From positions 1 through 6,413 of the forward strand of contig DGVK01000076.1 in NCBI GenBank assembly GCA_002395905.1: a stretch of 6,413 bases of DNA, written 5' to 3'. Positions 1-6,130 of the stretch are shown piece by piece. Positions within the stretch are counted from its first letter, which is position 1. Each line of letters starts with the position of its first letter. The notes beneath the pieces were generated by a model. That model was not told the DNA's origin. It saw only the letters and a program-made list of their open reading frames with translations, and made no database searches. The position numbers and the translations under genes are program-made. The DNA comes from Verrucomicrobia bacterium UBA4286 (GTDB taxonomy: Bacteria; Verrucomicrobiota; Kiritimatiellia; RFP12; UBA1067).

Positions 1-138
1 TCCTGCGGCTTCCCGCAGGCGCTGGCGCAGACCGCTGTCGGCACCGAGATCAACGTTACGGTGGTCAAGACCGTTGACGGCGTCGAGTACGGCAGCACGT
101 GCCGCCAGAAGACGATCCTCGCCGCCGACCCGTCCTGA
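1..138 (+). CDS. C-terminal end of an unidentified protein (partial, 5' end outside window)
   Basis: An open frame enters from the left edge and ends at a TGA at 136-138, giving 45 residues that finish in LAADPS. I do not recognise the family. The visible tail contains a stretch of alternating hydrophobic and polar residues (EINVTVVKTVDGVEYGST) that looks like two beta-strands joined by a short DG turn. It also has two cysteines, at about residues 2 and 34 of the visible part, which could form a disulfide if the protein is exported. There is no membrane segment in this part. Reality as a gene is supported by GC-rich codon use like that of its neighbours and by a strong intrinsic terminator 42 bases after the stop, which marks the end of a + strand transcription unit. 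Function cannot be assigned from this fragment. Confidence 0.65.
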   Translation, partial: SCGFPQALAQTAVGTEINVTVVKTVDGVEYGSTCRQKTILAADPS

Positions 139-141
139 GGC

Positions 142-169
142 GGGAACAGGTGACAGGGAACAGGTGATA
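142..169 (+). repeat. Tandem 14-base repeat built of heptads, directly after a stop codon
   Basis: Two adjacent copies, GGGAACAGGTGACA (142-155) and GGGAACAGGTGATA (156-169), differ at one base. Each copy splits into two related heptamers (GGGAACA, GGTGACA, GGGAACA, GGTGATA), consensus GGNRAYA. A small palindrome, TAACTGTTA, follows at 168-176, and AACAG (159-163) can pair with CTGTT (171-175). The repeat begins three bases after the upstream stop codon and ends ten bases before the terminator stem. It resembles in style the heptanucleotide STRR repeats known from cyanobacteria, though it is not the same sequence family as far as I can tell. Function unknown. Confidence 0.6.
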
Positions 170-179
170 ACTGTTAGCG

Positions 180-220
180 GCGGGGCTGGCGCGGCGTTTG
201 TCGCGCCAGCCCCGCATTTT
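180..220 (+). terminator. Rho-independent terminator
   Basis: A perfect 14-bp inverted repeat, GCGGGGCTGGCGCG (180-193) and CGCGCCAGCCCCGC (202-215), can be extended inward by a G-U and a C-G pair to leave a GTTT loop. It is followed by ATTTT (216-220). The T-tract is short but the stem is very stable. It closes the transcription unit of the gene ending at 138. The opposite strand has no T-tract after the stem, so it should act mainly on + strand transcripts. Confidence 0.85.
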
Positions 221-302
221 GCATAACCGCAGGGCGTATCGGCTGGATGGGAAAGCGCGAGAGAATTACGTGGATGTCGCTTTGCTCGGTTTGCGCTGAT
301 GG

Positions 303-332
303 TTGCCATCTGGCGCGGAAATATGATATACT
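303..332 (+). promoter_or_regulatory. Promoter of the GH36-like gene (sigma70-type, extended -10)
   Basis: The -35 is TTGCCA (303-308), five of six matches to TTGACA. After an 18-base spacer comes the -10, TATACT (327-332), five of six matches to TATAAT, preceded by TGA (324-326) as an extended -10. Transcription should start near 338-340, only a few bases before the ATG at 342. The 11-base core TATGATATACT (322-332) matches the cores at 3181 and 4349 at nine of eleven positions. Confidence 0.7.
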
Positions 333-341
333 GCAACAGTA

Positions 342-2165
342 ATGATGATGACGATGAAATTGAAATCCATGCTGGCTGCGGCGATGGCTGTGGTGGCGCT
401 TGAGGTTGCGGCGCTGGAGCCGCGCATTGAATGTGCGGAGCGCGGGGGCTGGACCATCGCCGGCGAACTCGCCGCCGTTGACGAGGGAGTTTGCGAGTAT
501 CGTGTGAAGATGCGCTCCGCCGAAAGCGCTCGACCGCCGAAATTCTCCGTATCGTTTGCGCTGCCGCAGGGCGGGGCGCATAACGTGTGGACGGCGTTCA
601 TGCGCAGAGGCGGCGCTTCGGGCATACGCGTCGACTGGGAAAAACTCTACGACTCAAACCTCGCCGTTTCGACGCCGCTCGTCTGTGCGAAAGACTGTGC
701 CGACCGCAACAGCCTCACGGTCGCGGCGGGCGAGGTTCTGCGCGATGTGTCGTTCGGTATCCGCCTGCGCGAGGAAGGGTGCGAGGCGAAGGTGGATTTC
801 GAGTTCTTCCGAGTTCCTGAAGCGCCCCGCGCCGAATATGCCGTGACGCTGCGTATAGACCGGCGTGACGTCTTCTGGGGCGACGCCGTCCGCGACGCCG
901 TCGCGTGGATGCGCCGCGAGAACGCGCTTGCCGAACCGTCGGCGCCCGATGCTGCGTTTGCGCCGCTCTATTCCACATGGTATCAGTTCCATCAGGACGT
1001 GACGGCCGAAAAGATCGAGGCAGAGGCGAAGATCGCGGCATCGCTCGGTATGAAGACGATCATTGTCGATGACGGGTGGCAGACGGACGATACCTCGCGC
1101 GGTTATGCATACTGCGGCGACTGGCAGGTCTCGAAGCGGCGTTTCCCCTATATGGCGGCGCATGTAAAGCGCGTGCAGGCACTTGGTCTCAGGTACATGC
1201 TGTGGTATTCGGTGCCGTTCGTCGGCGAGAAGTCGGCGAACTACGGGCGGTTCAAAGGAAAGTATCTCTATTACAACAAGAACGCCCGCGCCAGCGTGCT
1301 TGATCCGCGTTTCCCGGAGGTGCGCGATTTCCTCGCGGGAATCTACGAAAAGGCGCAGCGCGAATGGGGGCTGGACGGCTTCAAACTCGACTTCATCGAC
1401 AGCTTTTCGGTTCGCGGGGAGGACCCCGCCGTCGCCGACGGATACGCCGGACGCGACATTCGCACGGTTCCGGAGGCTGTAAAGGCGCTCCTCGACGAAA
1501 TCGTCCGCAGGCTCAAGGCCAACGATCCCGATGTCCTCATAGAGTTCCGGCAGAACTACATCGGTCCTGCGGTGGCGCAGTATGCGACGATGCTGCGCGC
1601 CGGCGACTGCCCGGGCGACAGGCAGGCCAACCGAGTGCGTGTCGCCGACCTGCGCCTTACATCCGGCGGCGCGGCGGTGCACGGCGATATGCTGGAATGG
1701 AATGTAGCGACACCTGTCGAAGAGGCTGCGTGCACAGTTCTTTCCTCCATGTTCGGCACGGTCCAGTATTCGATGATGCTCTCAGATCTGCCGCCGGACC
1801 ATCTGGAGATGATCGGCCACTGGGTGCGCTTTGCCGAACACCACCGCGATGCGCTTCAGCGCGGCGCTTTCCGGGGAGTTGCGCCCGAGTCGGGCTATCC
1901 GGTTCTCTGCGGCGAGAGCGACGCCGAGCGGATATTCGGCGTGTATGCGGCCGATCATGTTGTTCGTGTCGGCGGGGCTGGAAAGCCTGTCTGGATATTG
2001 AACGGCAACGGTGAGGGTTCGGTAGTCGTCGAAGTGGATGAAGATGTTTCGGCGCAGGTGTTCGACACGTTCGGCAGAAGCGCCGGAGGCTCGGTGGATG
2101 TCGCGAAGGGGATTCGCCGCCTTGCCGTGCCGAAGGGCGGCTTTGCCAGGCTTGCGAGGCAGTAA
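342..2165 (+). CDS. Secreted GH36-like alpha-galactosidase (melibiase-type glycoside hydrolase)
   Basis: The 607-residue product likely hydrolyses terminal alpha-galactosides, or a related alpha-linked sugar, outside the cytoplasm. Residues 1 to about 24 form a Sec signal: basic MKLK, a hydrophobic Leu/Ala/Val core, probable cleavage after VAA. Residues 25 to about 200 are a beta-rich N-terminal domain. A (beta/alpha)8 barrel starts near YSTWYQFHQ and carries VDDGWQTDD (D243/D244), GFKLDF (K348, D350, probable nucleophile) and RAGDCPGD (D422, probable acid/base). This is the layout of clan GH-D/GH36. A beta-sandwich tail follows. At 607 residues it is shorter than many GH36 enzymes of about 700 or more. 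ATG codons lie at 342, 345, 348 and 354. None has a Shine-Dalgarno and the promoter is immediately upstream, so the mRNA is probably leaderless. Starting at 354 would give the more typical signal peptide MKLKSML. Exact substrate is not determinable. The next gene follows after 19 bases. Confidence 0.85.
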   Translation: MMMTMKLKSMLAAAMAVVALEVAALEPRIECAERGGWTIAGELAAVDEGVCEYRVKMRSAESARPPKFSVSFALPQGGAHNVWTAFMRRGGASGIRVDWEKLYDSNLAVSTPLVCAKDCADRNSLTVAAGEVLRDVSFGIRLREEGCEAKVDFEFFRVPEAPRAEYAVTLRIDRRDVFWGDAVRDAVAWMRRENALAEPSAPDAAFAPLYSTWYQFHQDVTAEKIEAEAKIAASLGMKTIIVDDGWQTDDTSRGYAYCGDWQVSKRRFPYMAAHVKRVQALGLRYMLWYSVPFVGEKSANYGRFKGKYLYYNKNARASVLDPRFPEVRDFLAGIYEKAQREWGLDGFKLDFIDSFSVRGEDPAVADGYAGRDIRTVPEAVKALLDEIVRRLKANDPDVLIEFRQNYIGPAVAQYATMLRAGDCPGDRQANRVRVADLRLTSGGAAVHGDMLEWNVATPVEEAACTVLSSMFGTVQYSMMLSDLPPDHLEMIGHWVRFAEHHRDALQRGAFRGVAPESGYPVLCGESDAERIFGVYAADHVVRVGGAGKPVWILNGNGEGSVVVEVDEDVSAQVFDTFGRSAGGSVDVAKGIRRLAVPKGGFARLARQ

Positions 2166-2170
2166 GCAGT

Positions 2171-2179
2171 AAAAGGAGG
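2171..2179 (+). promoter_or_regulatory. Strong Shine-Dalgarno that fixes a GTG start
   Basis: AAAAGGAGG lies at 2171-2179, five bases before GTG at 2185. An ATG at 2180 directly abuts the Shine-Dalgarno, but its frame stops after five codons (TGA at 2195-2197) and the spacing is too short. The GTG is therefore the better start. It also places a complete twin-arginine signal at the N terminus. Confidence 0.75.
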
Positions 2180-2184
2180 ATGGG

Positions 2185-3135
2185 GTGGAGAATGTGACCA
2201 GAAGGGGTTTCATGGCAGCGCTTGCGGCCGGGGCGCTGGCTCCGGCCGGCGCGTTTGCGGATGACGGCGCGGCGCTTTCGTCGAAAATGAAGGTGAAGAG
2301 ATATTCCGTGCCTGTCGGCGCGAGCGCGCCGTTTACCGCGCTCCACATTTCCGACACGCATATTTCGCTGGCGGACATCGTGGACGGCAGGCCGCATCCG
2401 CGAAACGCGGAGGCTCGGGCGAAGTGCTTCCCGCATGCGAACGACGCGTTCAAGGCGGCGCTTGCATACGCGCGCGAACATGACGAGACGGTGATACACA
2501 CAGGCGATCTTATCGACTATGTGAACGAAAGAAACCTCGATATCGCCAGGGCGTGGACGCGGGTGTCGCGCGGAGGAATCATCGCCGCCGGCAACCATGA
2601 ATACTGCCAGACGGTCGGCGACGGCAGGACCGAGGACGAGGCGTACAAGGCGGAATCGCGGGCGCGCGTGCAGGCGGCGTATCCCGACAATCTGCTTTTT
2701 GAGTCGCGGATTGTGAACGGCGTCAACTTCGTTTCGTTCGATAACATCTACTATTACGTGCCCGCAGGGGTGCCGGAGATGTTCGAGGTAGAGGCGGCGA
2801 GGGGGCTGCCGATGGTGCTTTGCTGCCATGTGCCGTTCTACACTCCCGAGATATACGAGGCGGTGACTCGCGGCGACGTGACGCGTGCGCCGTATCTTTG
2901 CGGCACGCCGGACGAGATCGTCGATCAGGTGAAAGACAAGTACCGCCGCCGCCAGCAGCGCGCTGACGCCCGGACGCATGAGTTCGTGGCGCGGTTGCGG
3001 GGCGAGAAACTTGTAAAGGCTGTGCTTTGCGGTCATCTCCACTGGCCGCACGTCTCAGACTTCGCGCCAGGCGTTCCGCAATACTGCGTTGGTGCAAACT
3101 TCAAATACGAGGCGTTCGAGCTTGCATTCTGCTGA
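2185..3135 (+). CDS. Tat-exported calcineurin-like metallophosphoesterase
   Basis: The 316-residue product is a dimetal phosphoesterase that hydrolyses phosphomono- or diesters; the substrate is unknown. The N terminus TRRGFMAALAAGALAPAGA (residues 5-23) is a twin-arginine signal with cleavage probably after AFA (residue 25), so the enzyme is likely exported folded with its metals loaded. All five signature blocks of the Metallophos family are present in order: SDTH (D57, H59), GDLID (G107, D108), GNHE (N137, H138), CCHVPF (H215) and GHLH (H284, H286). A basic, probably helical stretch near residues 252-262 (KYRRRQQRADA) precedes the last block. The protein ends with a C-terminal cysteine. 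The gene starts with GTG and follows the GH36-like gene by 19 bases with no terminator, suggesting co-transcription. It could be a nucleotidase, a phosphodiesterase or a sugar-phosphate phosphatase; family membership is much surer than substrate. Confidence 0.88.
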   Translation: MENVTRRGFMAALAAGALAPAGAFADDGAALSSKMKVKRYSVPVGASAPFTALHISDTHISLADIVDGRPHPRNAEARAKCFPHANDAFKAALAYAREHDETVIHTGDLIDYVNERNLDIARAWTRVSRGGIIAAGNHEYCQTVGDGRTEDEAYKAESRARVQAAYPDNLLFESRIVNGVNFVSFDNIYYYVPAGVPEMFEVEAARGLPMVLCCHVPFYTPEIYEAVTRGDVTRAPYLCGTPDEIVDQVKDKYRRRQQRADARTHEFVARLRGEKLVKAVLCGHLHWPHVSDFAPGVPQYCVGANFKYEAFELAFC

Positions 3136-3161
3136 CATGCGGAGCTTGATCTTTGCCGGAC

Positions 3162-3191
3162 GTGACGGCGACGCGTGGATTATGGTATAAT
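3162..3191 (+). promoter_or_regulatory. Promoter of the glycosyltransferase gene (extended -10)
   Basis: A perfect TATAAT -10 (3186-3191) is preceded by TGG (3183-3185), so it is an extended -10; the core TATGGTATAAT spans 3181-3191. The best -35 candidate is GTGACG (3162-3167) with an 18-base spacer, four of six matches. Transcription should start near 3197-3199, almost on the ATG at 3200. Confidence 0.7.
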
Positions 3192-3199
3192 CTGCGGCG

Positions 3200-4321
3200 A
3201 TGGTCATGAGAATCGTACAACTGGTGCCTGCGATGGAGCAGGGCGGCGTAGAGCGGGGCGTTGTCGAGATGAACCGTGCGCTTGTGCGCGCCGGATGCGA
3301 GAACACCGTCGTATCGGCGGGAGGACGTCTTGTCGAACGCATCGTTGCGGACGGCGGGCGTCATGTCGAGCTTGACGTGAAGAGCAAGAATCCGCTCACC
3401 TATCTTCCGCGCGCGCTTGCGTTGAGACGCGTGTTGCGCGAGATTGCGCCGGATGTGGTGGTCGCGCATTCACGCGTCCCGGCGTGGCTCTTTGTGTGGG
3501 CGAACCGCACGCTCGGTCTCAAGTGGATCACCTTCGCCCACGGCGCGAACTCCGTCTCGCGCTATTCGCGCATAATGACGGCAGGGGATCTCACGGTGAC
3601 GCCGTCGCGCTACATCGCCGACTATCTCAAGGACGCCTACGCAATCCAGGAGGAAAGGCTGCGCGTGATACCGCGCGCCATCGAGCGCGACAAGTTCGAT
3701 ACGTCGGCGCTTGACAAGGACTTCATCGCGGCGAAGCGTGCCGAGTGGGGCGTCGAGGGGCACAGGGTCGTGATGGGTCTCGGGCGGATAACCCAGCTCA
3801 AAGGATACGACACGCTCATAAAGGCGACGGCGGTCGTGCGGCGGTCCGTGCCGGAGGTGAAGACGGTGATCGTCGGCGAGGCCGAGGCTCTTCGCAAGGA
3901 TGTCGAGGCTTCGCTTCACGCGCTTGTGCGGGAGCTGGGGCTGGAGGACGCCGTCGTCTTCGCCGGCAACCAGCAGAAAGTCGCCGAGTGTCTGAGCATC
4001 GCGGACGTCGTCGCGAGCGCCAACACGCGCAAGCCGGAGGCGTTCGGACGCTCCATGGCCGAGGCGCTGGCGATGAACCGTCCGGTTGTCGCAACGGCAT
4101 TCGGCGGCGCGCTGGACATAGTGGAGGACGGAGTGAACGGCTTCCTTGTGCCGCCGGCGCGCGCCGACGCGGAGGGCTTCGCCGATGCGCTTTCGCGCGC
4201 TCTTGCAAAGGATTTCGGCGATGTGCGCACGCCTGCGCTGGAGAAGTTTTCGTTCGAAAGGATGGTCTCCCGCGCGCTTGCGGTCTACGGCGAGTTCGGC
4301 GCGCTGAGGGAGGCGCGGTGA
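3200..4321 (+). CDS. GT-B glycosyltransferase, family 4 type
   Basis: The 373-residue product probably transfers a sugar from a nucleotide-sugar donor to an envelope glycan, lipid or LPS-type acceptor on the cytoplasmic side of the inner membrane. It has the two-domain GT-B pattern. The N-terminal half opens with RIVQLVPAMEQGGVERG, the usual glycine-rich acceptor-side loop. The C-terminal half opens with GLGRITQLKGYDTLI (R196 and K201 are the usual donor-phosphate contacts). It then has the retaining-enzyme E-x7-E motif EAFGRSMAE (E280, E288) and the block PVVATAFGGALDIVEDGVNGFLVPP. No membrane segments are seen. Length is typical for GT4. No Shine-Dalgarno exists before ATG 3200 or the in-frame ATG 3206, and the -10 box ends only eight bases upstream, so translation is probably leaderless or nearly so. 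Donor and acceptor cannot be deduced. The lone gene has no sugar-biosynthesis or other glycan neighbours in view. Confidence 0.88.
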   Translation: MVMRIVQLVPAMEQGGVERGVVEMNRALVRAGCENTVVSAGGRLVERIVADGGRHVELDVKSKNPLTYLPRALALRRVLREIAPDVVVAHSRVPAWLFVWANRTLGLKWITFAHGANSVSRYSRIMTAGDLTVTPSRYIADYLKDAYAIQEERLRVIPRAIERDKFDTSALDKDFIAAKRAEWGVEGHRVVMGLGRITQLKGYDTLIKATAVVRRSVPEVKTVIVGEAEALRKDVEASLHALVRELGLEDAVVFAGNQQKVAECLSIADVVASANTRKPEAFGRSMAEALAMNRPVVATAFGGALDIVEDGVNGFLVPPARADAEGFADALSRALAKDFGDVRTPALEKFSFERMVSRALAVYGEFGALREAR

Positions 4322-4330
4322 AAGTATCGG

Positions 4331-4359
4331 GGTACACGCGCGGCAATATATGGTATAAT
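4331..4359 (+). promoter_or_regulatory. Promoter of thrS (extended -10)
   Basis: The core TATGGTATAAT at 4349-4359 is identical to the one at 3181-3191 and contains a perfect TATAAT (4354-4359) with TGG in front. The -35 at 17 bases spacing is GGTACA (4331-4336), only three of six matches, so the extended -10 probably carries most of the recognition. The start should be near 4365-4367, giving a leader of about 12 bases that still includes the Shine-Dalgarno. Confidence 0.7.
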
Positions 4360-4366
4360 ATCCCTC

Positions 4367-4373
4367 AAAGGAG
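4367..4373 (+). promoter_or_regulatory. Shine-Dalgarno of thrS, sets the start
   Basis: AAAGGAG lies at 4367-4373, four bases before ATG 4378. The same frame is open far upstream, but only as an out-of-frame reading of the glycosyltransferase gene. This site and the promoter just before it fix the real start at 4378. Confidence 0.85.
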
Positions 4374-4377
4374 AATC

Positions 4378-6099
4378 ATGGCAGAAGTTACAGAGGAAAT
4401 GAGGAGGCACAGCGCGGCGCACCTGACTGCGCGCGCGGTGCAGAACGTGTTTGAAGACGTGCAGGTCGACATCGGCCCGGCGACGGGCGACGGGTTTTAT
4501 TACGATTTCGATCTGCCGCACAGGCTGTCGCCCGAGGATTTCCCGAAGATCGAGGCCGAGATCGCCCGCCTCATCGCGCTTGACGAGCCTTTCGTGAAGA
4601 AGGTCGTTTCGCGCGAAGAGTGCGCGAAGATGCTCGCAGGCCAGCATTACAAGCTTGAGCGTCTGGCCGACATCCCGGAGGGAGAGGACATTTCTACCTA
4701 TACAGTCGGCGACTACGTCGAGATGTGCCGCGGCCCCCATGTGGAGCATTCCGCGCAGATCGGCGTTGTCAAGCTCACGCGCGTCGCGGGCAGCTACTAC
4801 CGCGGCGATGAGAACAACAAGATGCTCCAGCGCATCTACGGCATCATCGCCAGGGACCAGGCCGAGATGGACGCGATCGTCGCGCGTGCAGAGGAGGCGA
4901 AGCGCCGCGACCACCGCCGTCTCGGCGTCGAGCTCGACCTGTTCCACCTCGACCCCGAGGACCCCGGCCAGATATTCTGGCATCCGCGCGGGTGGTCGAT
5001 ATACGTGGCGCTGCAGGACTACATGCGCGCCAAGCTCGTCAAGGACGGCTACTTGGAGGTCAACACCCCCGCGCTCATGCCGCGCAGCCTCTGGGAGCGC
5101 AGCGGACACTGGGACCACTACAAGGCCAACATGTTCATCACCGAGAGCGAGAAGCGCATCTTCGCCGTGAAGCCGATGAACTGCCCCGGCGCGCTTGAGA
5201 TATTCAAGAGCTCGACGAGAAGCTACAAGGATCTTCCCATGCGCCTGGCGGAGTTCGGCCACTGCGCGCGCAACGAGCCGAGCGGCACGCTGCACGGCAT
5301 CATGCGCGTGAGAGGGTTCGTGCAGGACGACGCCCACATCATCTGCACCGAAGACCAGATCGAAGAGGAGGTCGCGAAGTTCTGCCGCCTGCTCAAGGAC
5401 GTGTATGCCGACTTCGGTTTCGACAAAAACATGAAGGTTCGCCTGTCGACGATGCCCGAGGACCATGTCGGCGACGAGGCGACGTGGCGCAAGGCCGAGG
5501 ACGCGCTCGCCAAGGCGCTCGTTGCAAACGGCATGACGTACGCCATCCAGGAAGGCGAGGGCGCTTTCTACGGGCCGAAGCTGGAGTTCAAGATCACCGA
5601 CGCTCTGGACCGCGAATGGCAGTGCGGCACGATACAGCTCGACTACCAGCTGCCGAGTGCGGAGCGTCTCAACGCCGAGTACATCGGGCCGGACGGCAAG
5701 AAGCACCACCCCGTGATGCTCCACCGCGCGGTGCTCGGTTCGCTCGAGCGTTTCATCGGCATTCTGATCGAGCATTATGCGGGAGCGTTCCCGCTCTGGC
5801 TCGCGCCGGAGCAGGTTCGCATACTGCCGATAAGCGACAAGGCTCTCGACTACGCGAAGAGGATTCGCGCCGGACTTGAGGACGCGGGCTTCAGGGTGGA
5901 TGTGGATACGTCCGCCGAAAAACTCGGCGCGAAGATACGCGCGGCGACGGTGCAGAAGGTTCCGTACCAGGTCGTGGCAGGGCCGCGCGACGAGGCCGCC
6001 GGCACTATATCGGTGCGTTCGCGCACCGACGGCGACCTGGGCGCGATGACCCTCGCCGATTTCACGGCGCGGCTCAAGGGCGAGGTCGAAAAGAAGTAG
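4378..6099 (+). CDS. thrS: Threonyl-tRNA synthetase lacking the N-terminal TGS domain
   Basis: This cytoplasmic class II enzyme charges tRNA-Thr with threonine and clears mischarged serine. It has 573 residues, against about 640 in E. coli. The protein begins directly at the editing domain: H11 and H15 of HSAAH, with C117 and H121 of CRGPH, form the editing site. A linker region (GDENNKMLQRIYG) follows. The catalytic core has GHWDHYKANMF, motif 2 with R298 (RNEPSGTLHG), motif 3 (HRAVLGSLERFIG), and zinc ligands C269, H320 and H449. These correspond to E. coli C334, H385 and H511, an offset of 62-65 residues that equals the missing TGS domain. The anticodon-binding domain runs from about residue 475 (FPLWLAPEQVRILP) to the end. 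No start or TGS-like sequence lies upstream in frame. The roughly 12-base leader leaves no room for an E. coli-type autoregulatory operator or a T-box. Glycyl-tRNA synthetase follows after 31 bases. Confidence 0.96.
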   Translation: MAEVTEEMRRHSAAHLTARAVQNVFEDVQVDIGPATGDGFYYDFDLPHRLSPEDFPKIEAEIARLIALDEPFVKKVVSREECAKMLAGQHYKLERLADIPEGEDISTYTVGDYVEMCRGPHVEHSAQIGVVKLTRVAGSYYRGDENNKMLQRIYGIIARDQAEMDAIVARAEEAKRRDHRRLGVELDLFHLDPEDPGQIFWHPRGWSIYVALQDYMRAKLVKDGYLEVNTPALMPRSLWERSGHWDHYKANMFITESEKRIFAVKPMNCPGALEIFKSSTRSYKDLPMRLAEFGHCARNEPSGTLHGIMRVRGFVQDDAHIICTEDQIEEEVAKFCRLLKDVYADFGFDKNMKVRLSTMPEDHVGDEATWRKAEDALAKALVANGMTYAIQEGEGAFYGPKLEFKITDALDREWQCGTIQLDYQLPSAERLNAEYIGPDGKKHHPVMLHRAVLGSLERFIGILIEHYAGAFPLWLAPEQVRILPISDKALDYAKRIRAGLEDAGFRVDVDTSAEKLGAKIRAATVQKVPYQVVAGPRDEAAGTISVRSRTDGDLGAMTLADFTARLKGEVEKK

Positions 6100-6130
6100 G
6101 ATCAATCTCTAAACATTCAAGGCGGGAAAA

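Noticed and set aside
221..302. The gap between the terminator and the GH36-like promoter, checked for a small RNA or small gene.
   Set aside because: I see no convincing open frame with a ribosome binding site, no strong hairpin and no second promoter.
654..1682. A 342-codon - strand frame opposite the GH36-like gene.
   Set aside because: It has no motif, and the + strand frame carries a full set of glycosidase motifs.
2180..2197. A five-codon minigene starting at ATG 2180 that overlaps the GTG start at 2185.
   Set aside because: The ATG abuts the Shine-Dalgarno with no spacing, so initiation there is unlikely. A regulatory uORF role cannot be supported from one sequence.
1657..3051. A 464-codon - strand frame spanning the GH36-like/metallophosphoesterase junction.
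   Set aside because: It is Arg/His/Pro-rich with no recognisable domain, and both + strand genes there are well supported.
3136..3180. A possible terminator after the metallophosphoesterase gene.
   Set aside because: No stable hairpin followed by a T-tract is visible. Transcription may read through into the glycosyltransferase gene or end by another mechanism.
3745..4377. An in-frame 211-codon extension upstream of thrS, which would make a fusion protein.
   Set aside because: It is an out-of-frame reading of the glycosyltransferase gene, rich in Arg and Gly with no domain. The promoter and Shine-Dalgarno at 4349-4373 fix the start at 4378.
4285..6105. A 606-codon open frame on the - strand covering nearly all of thrS.
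   Set aside because: It mirrors the highly biased GC-rich codons of thrS, shows no recognisable motif, and thrS itself is unmistakable. Long antisense frames are expected at this base composition.
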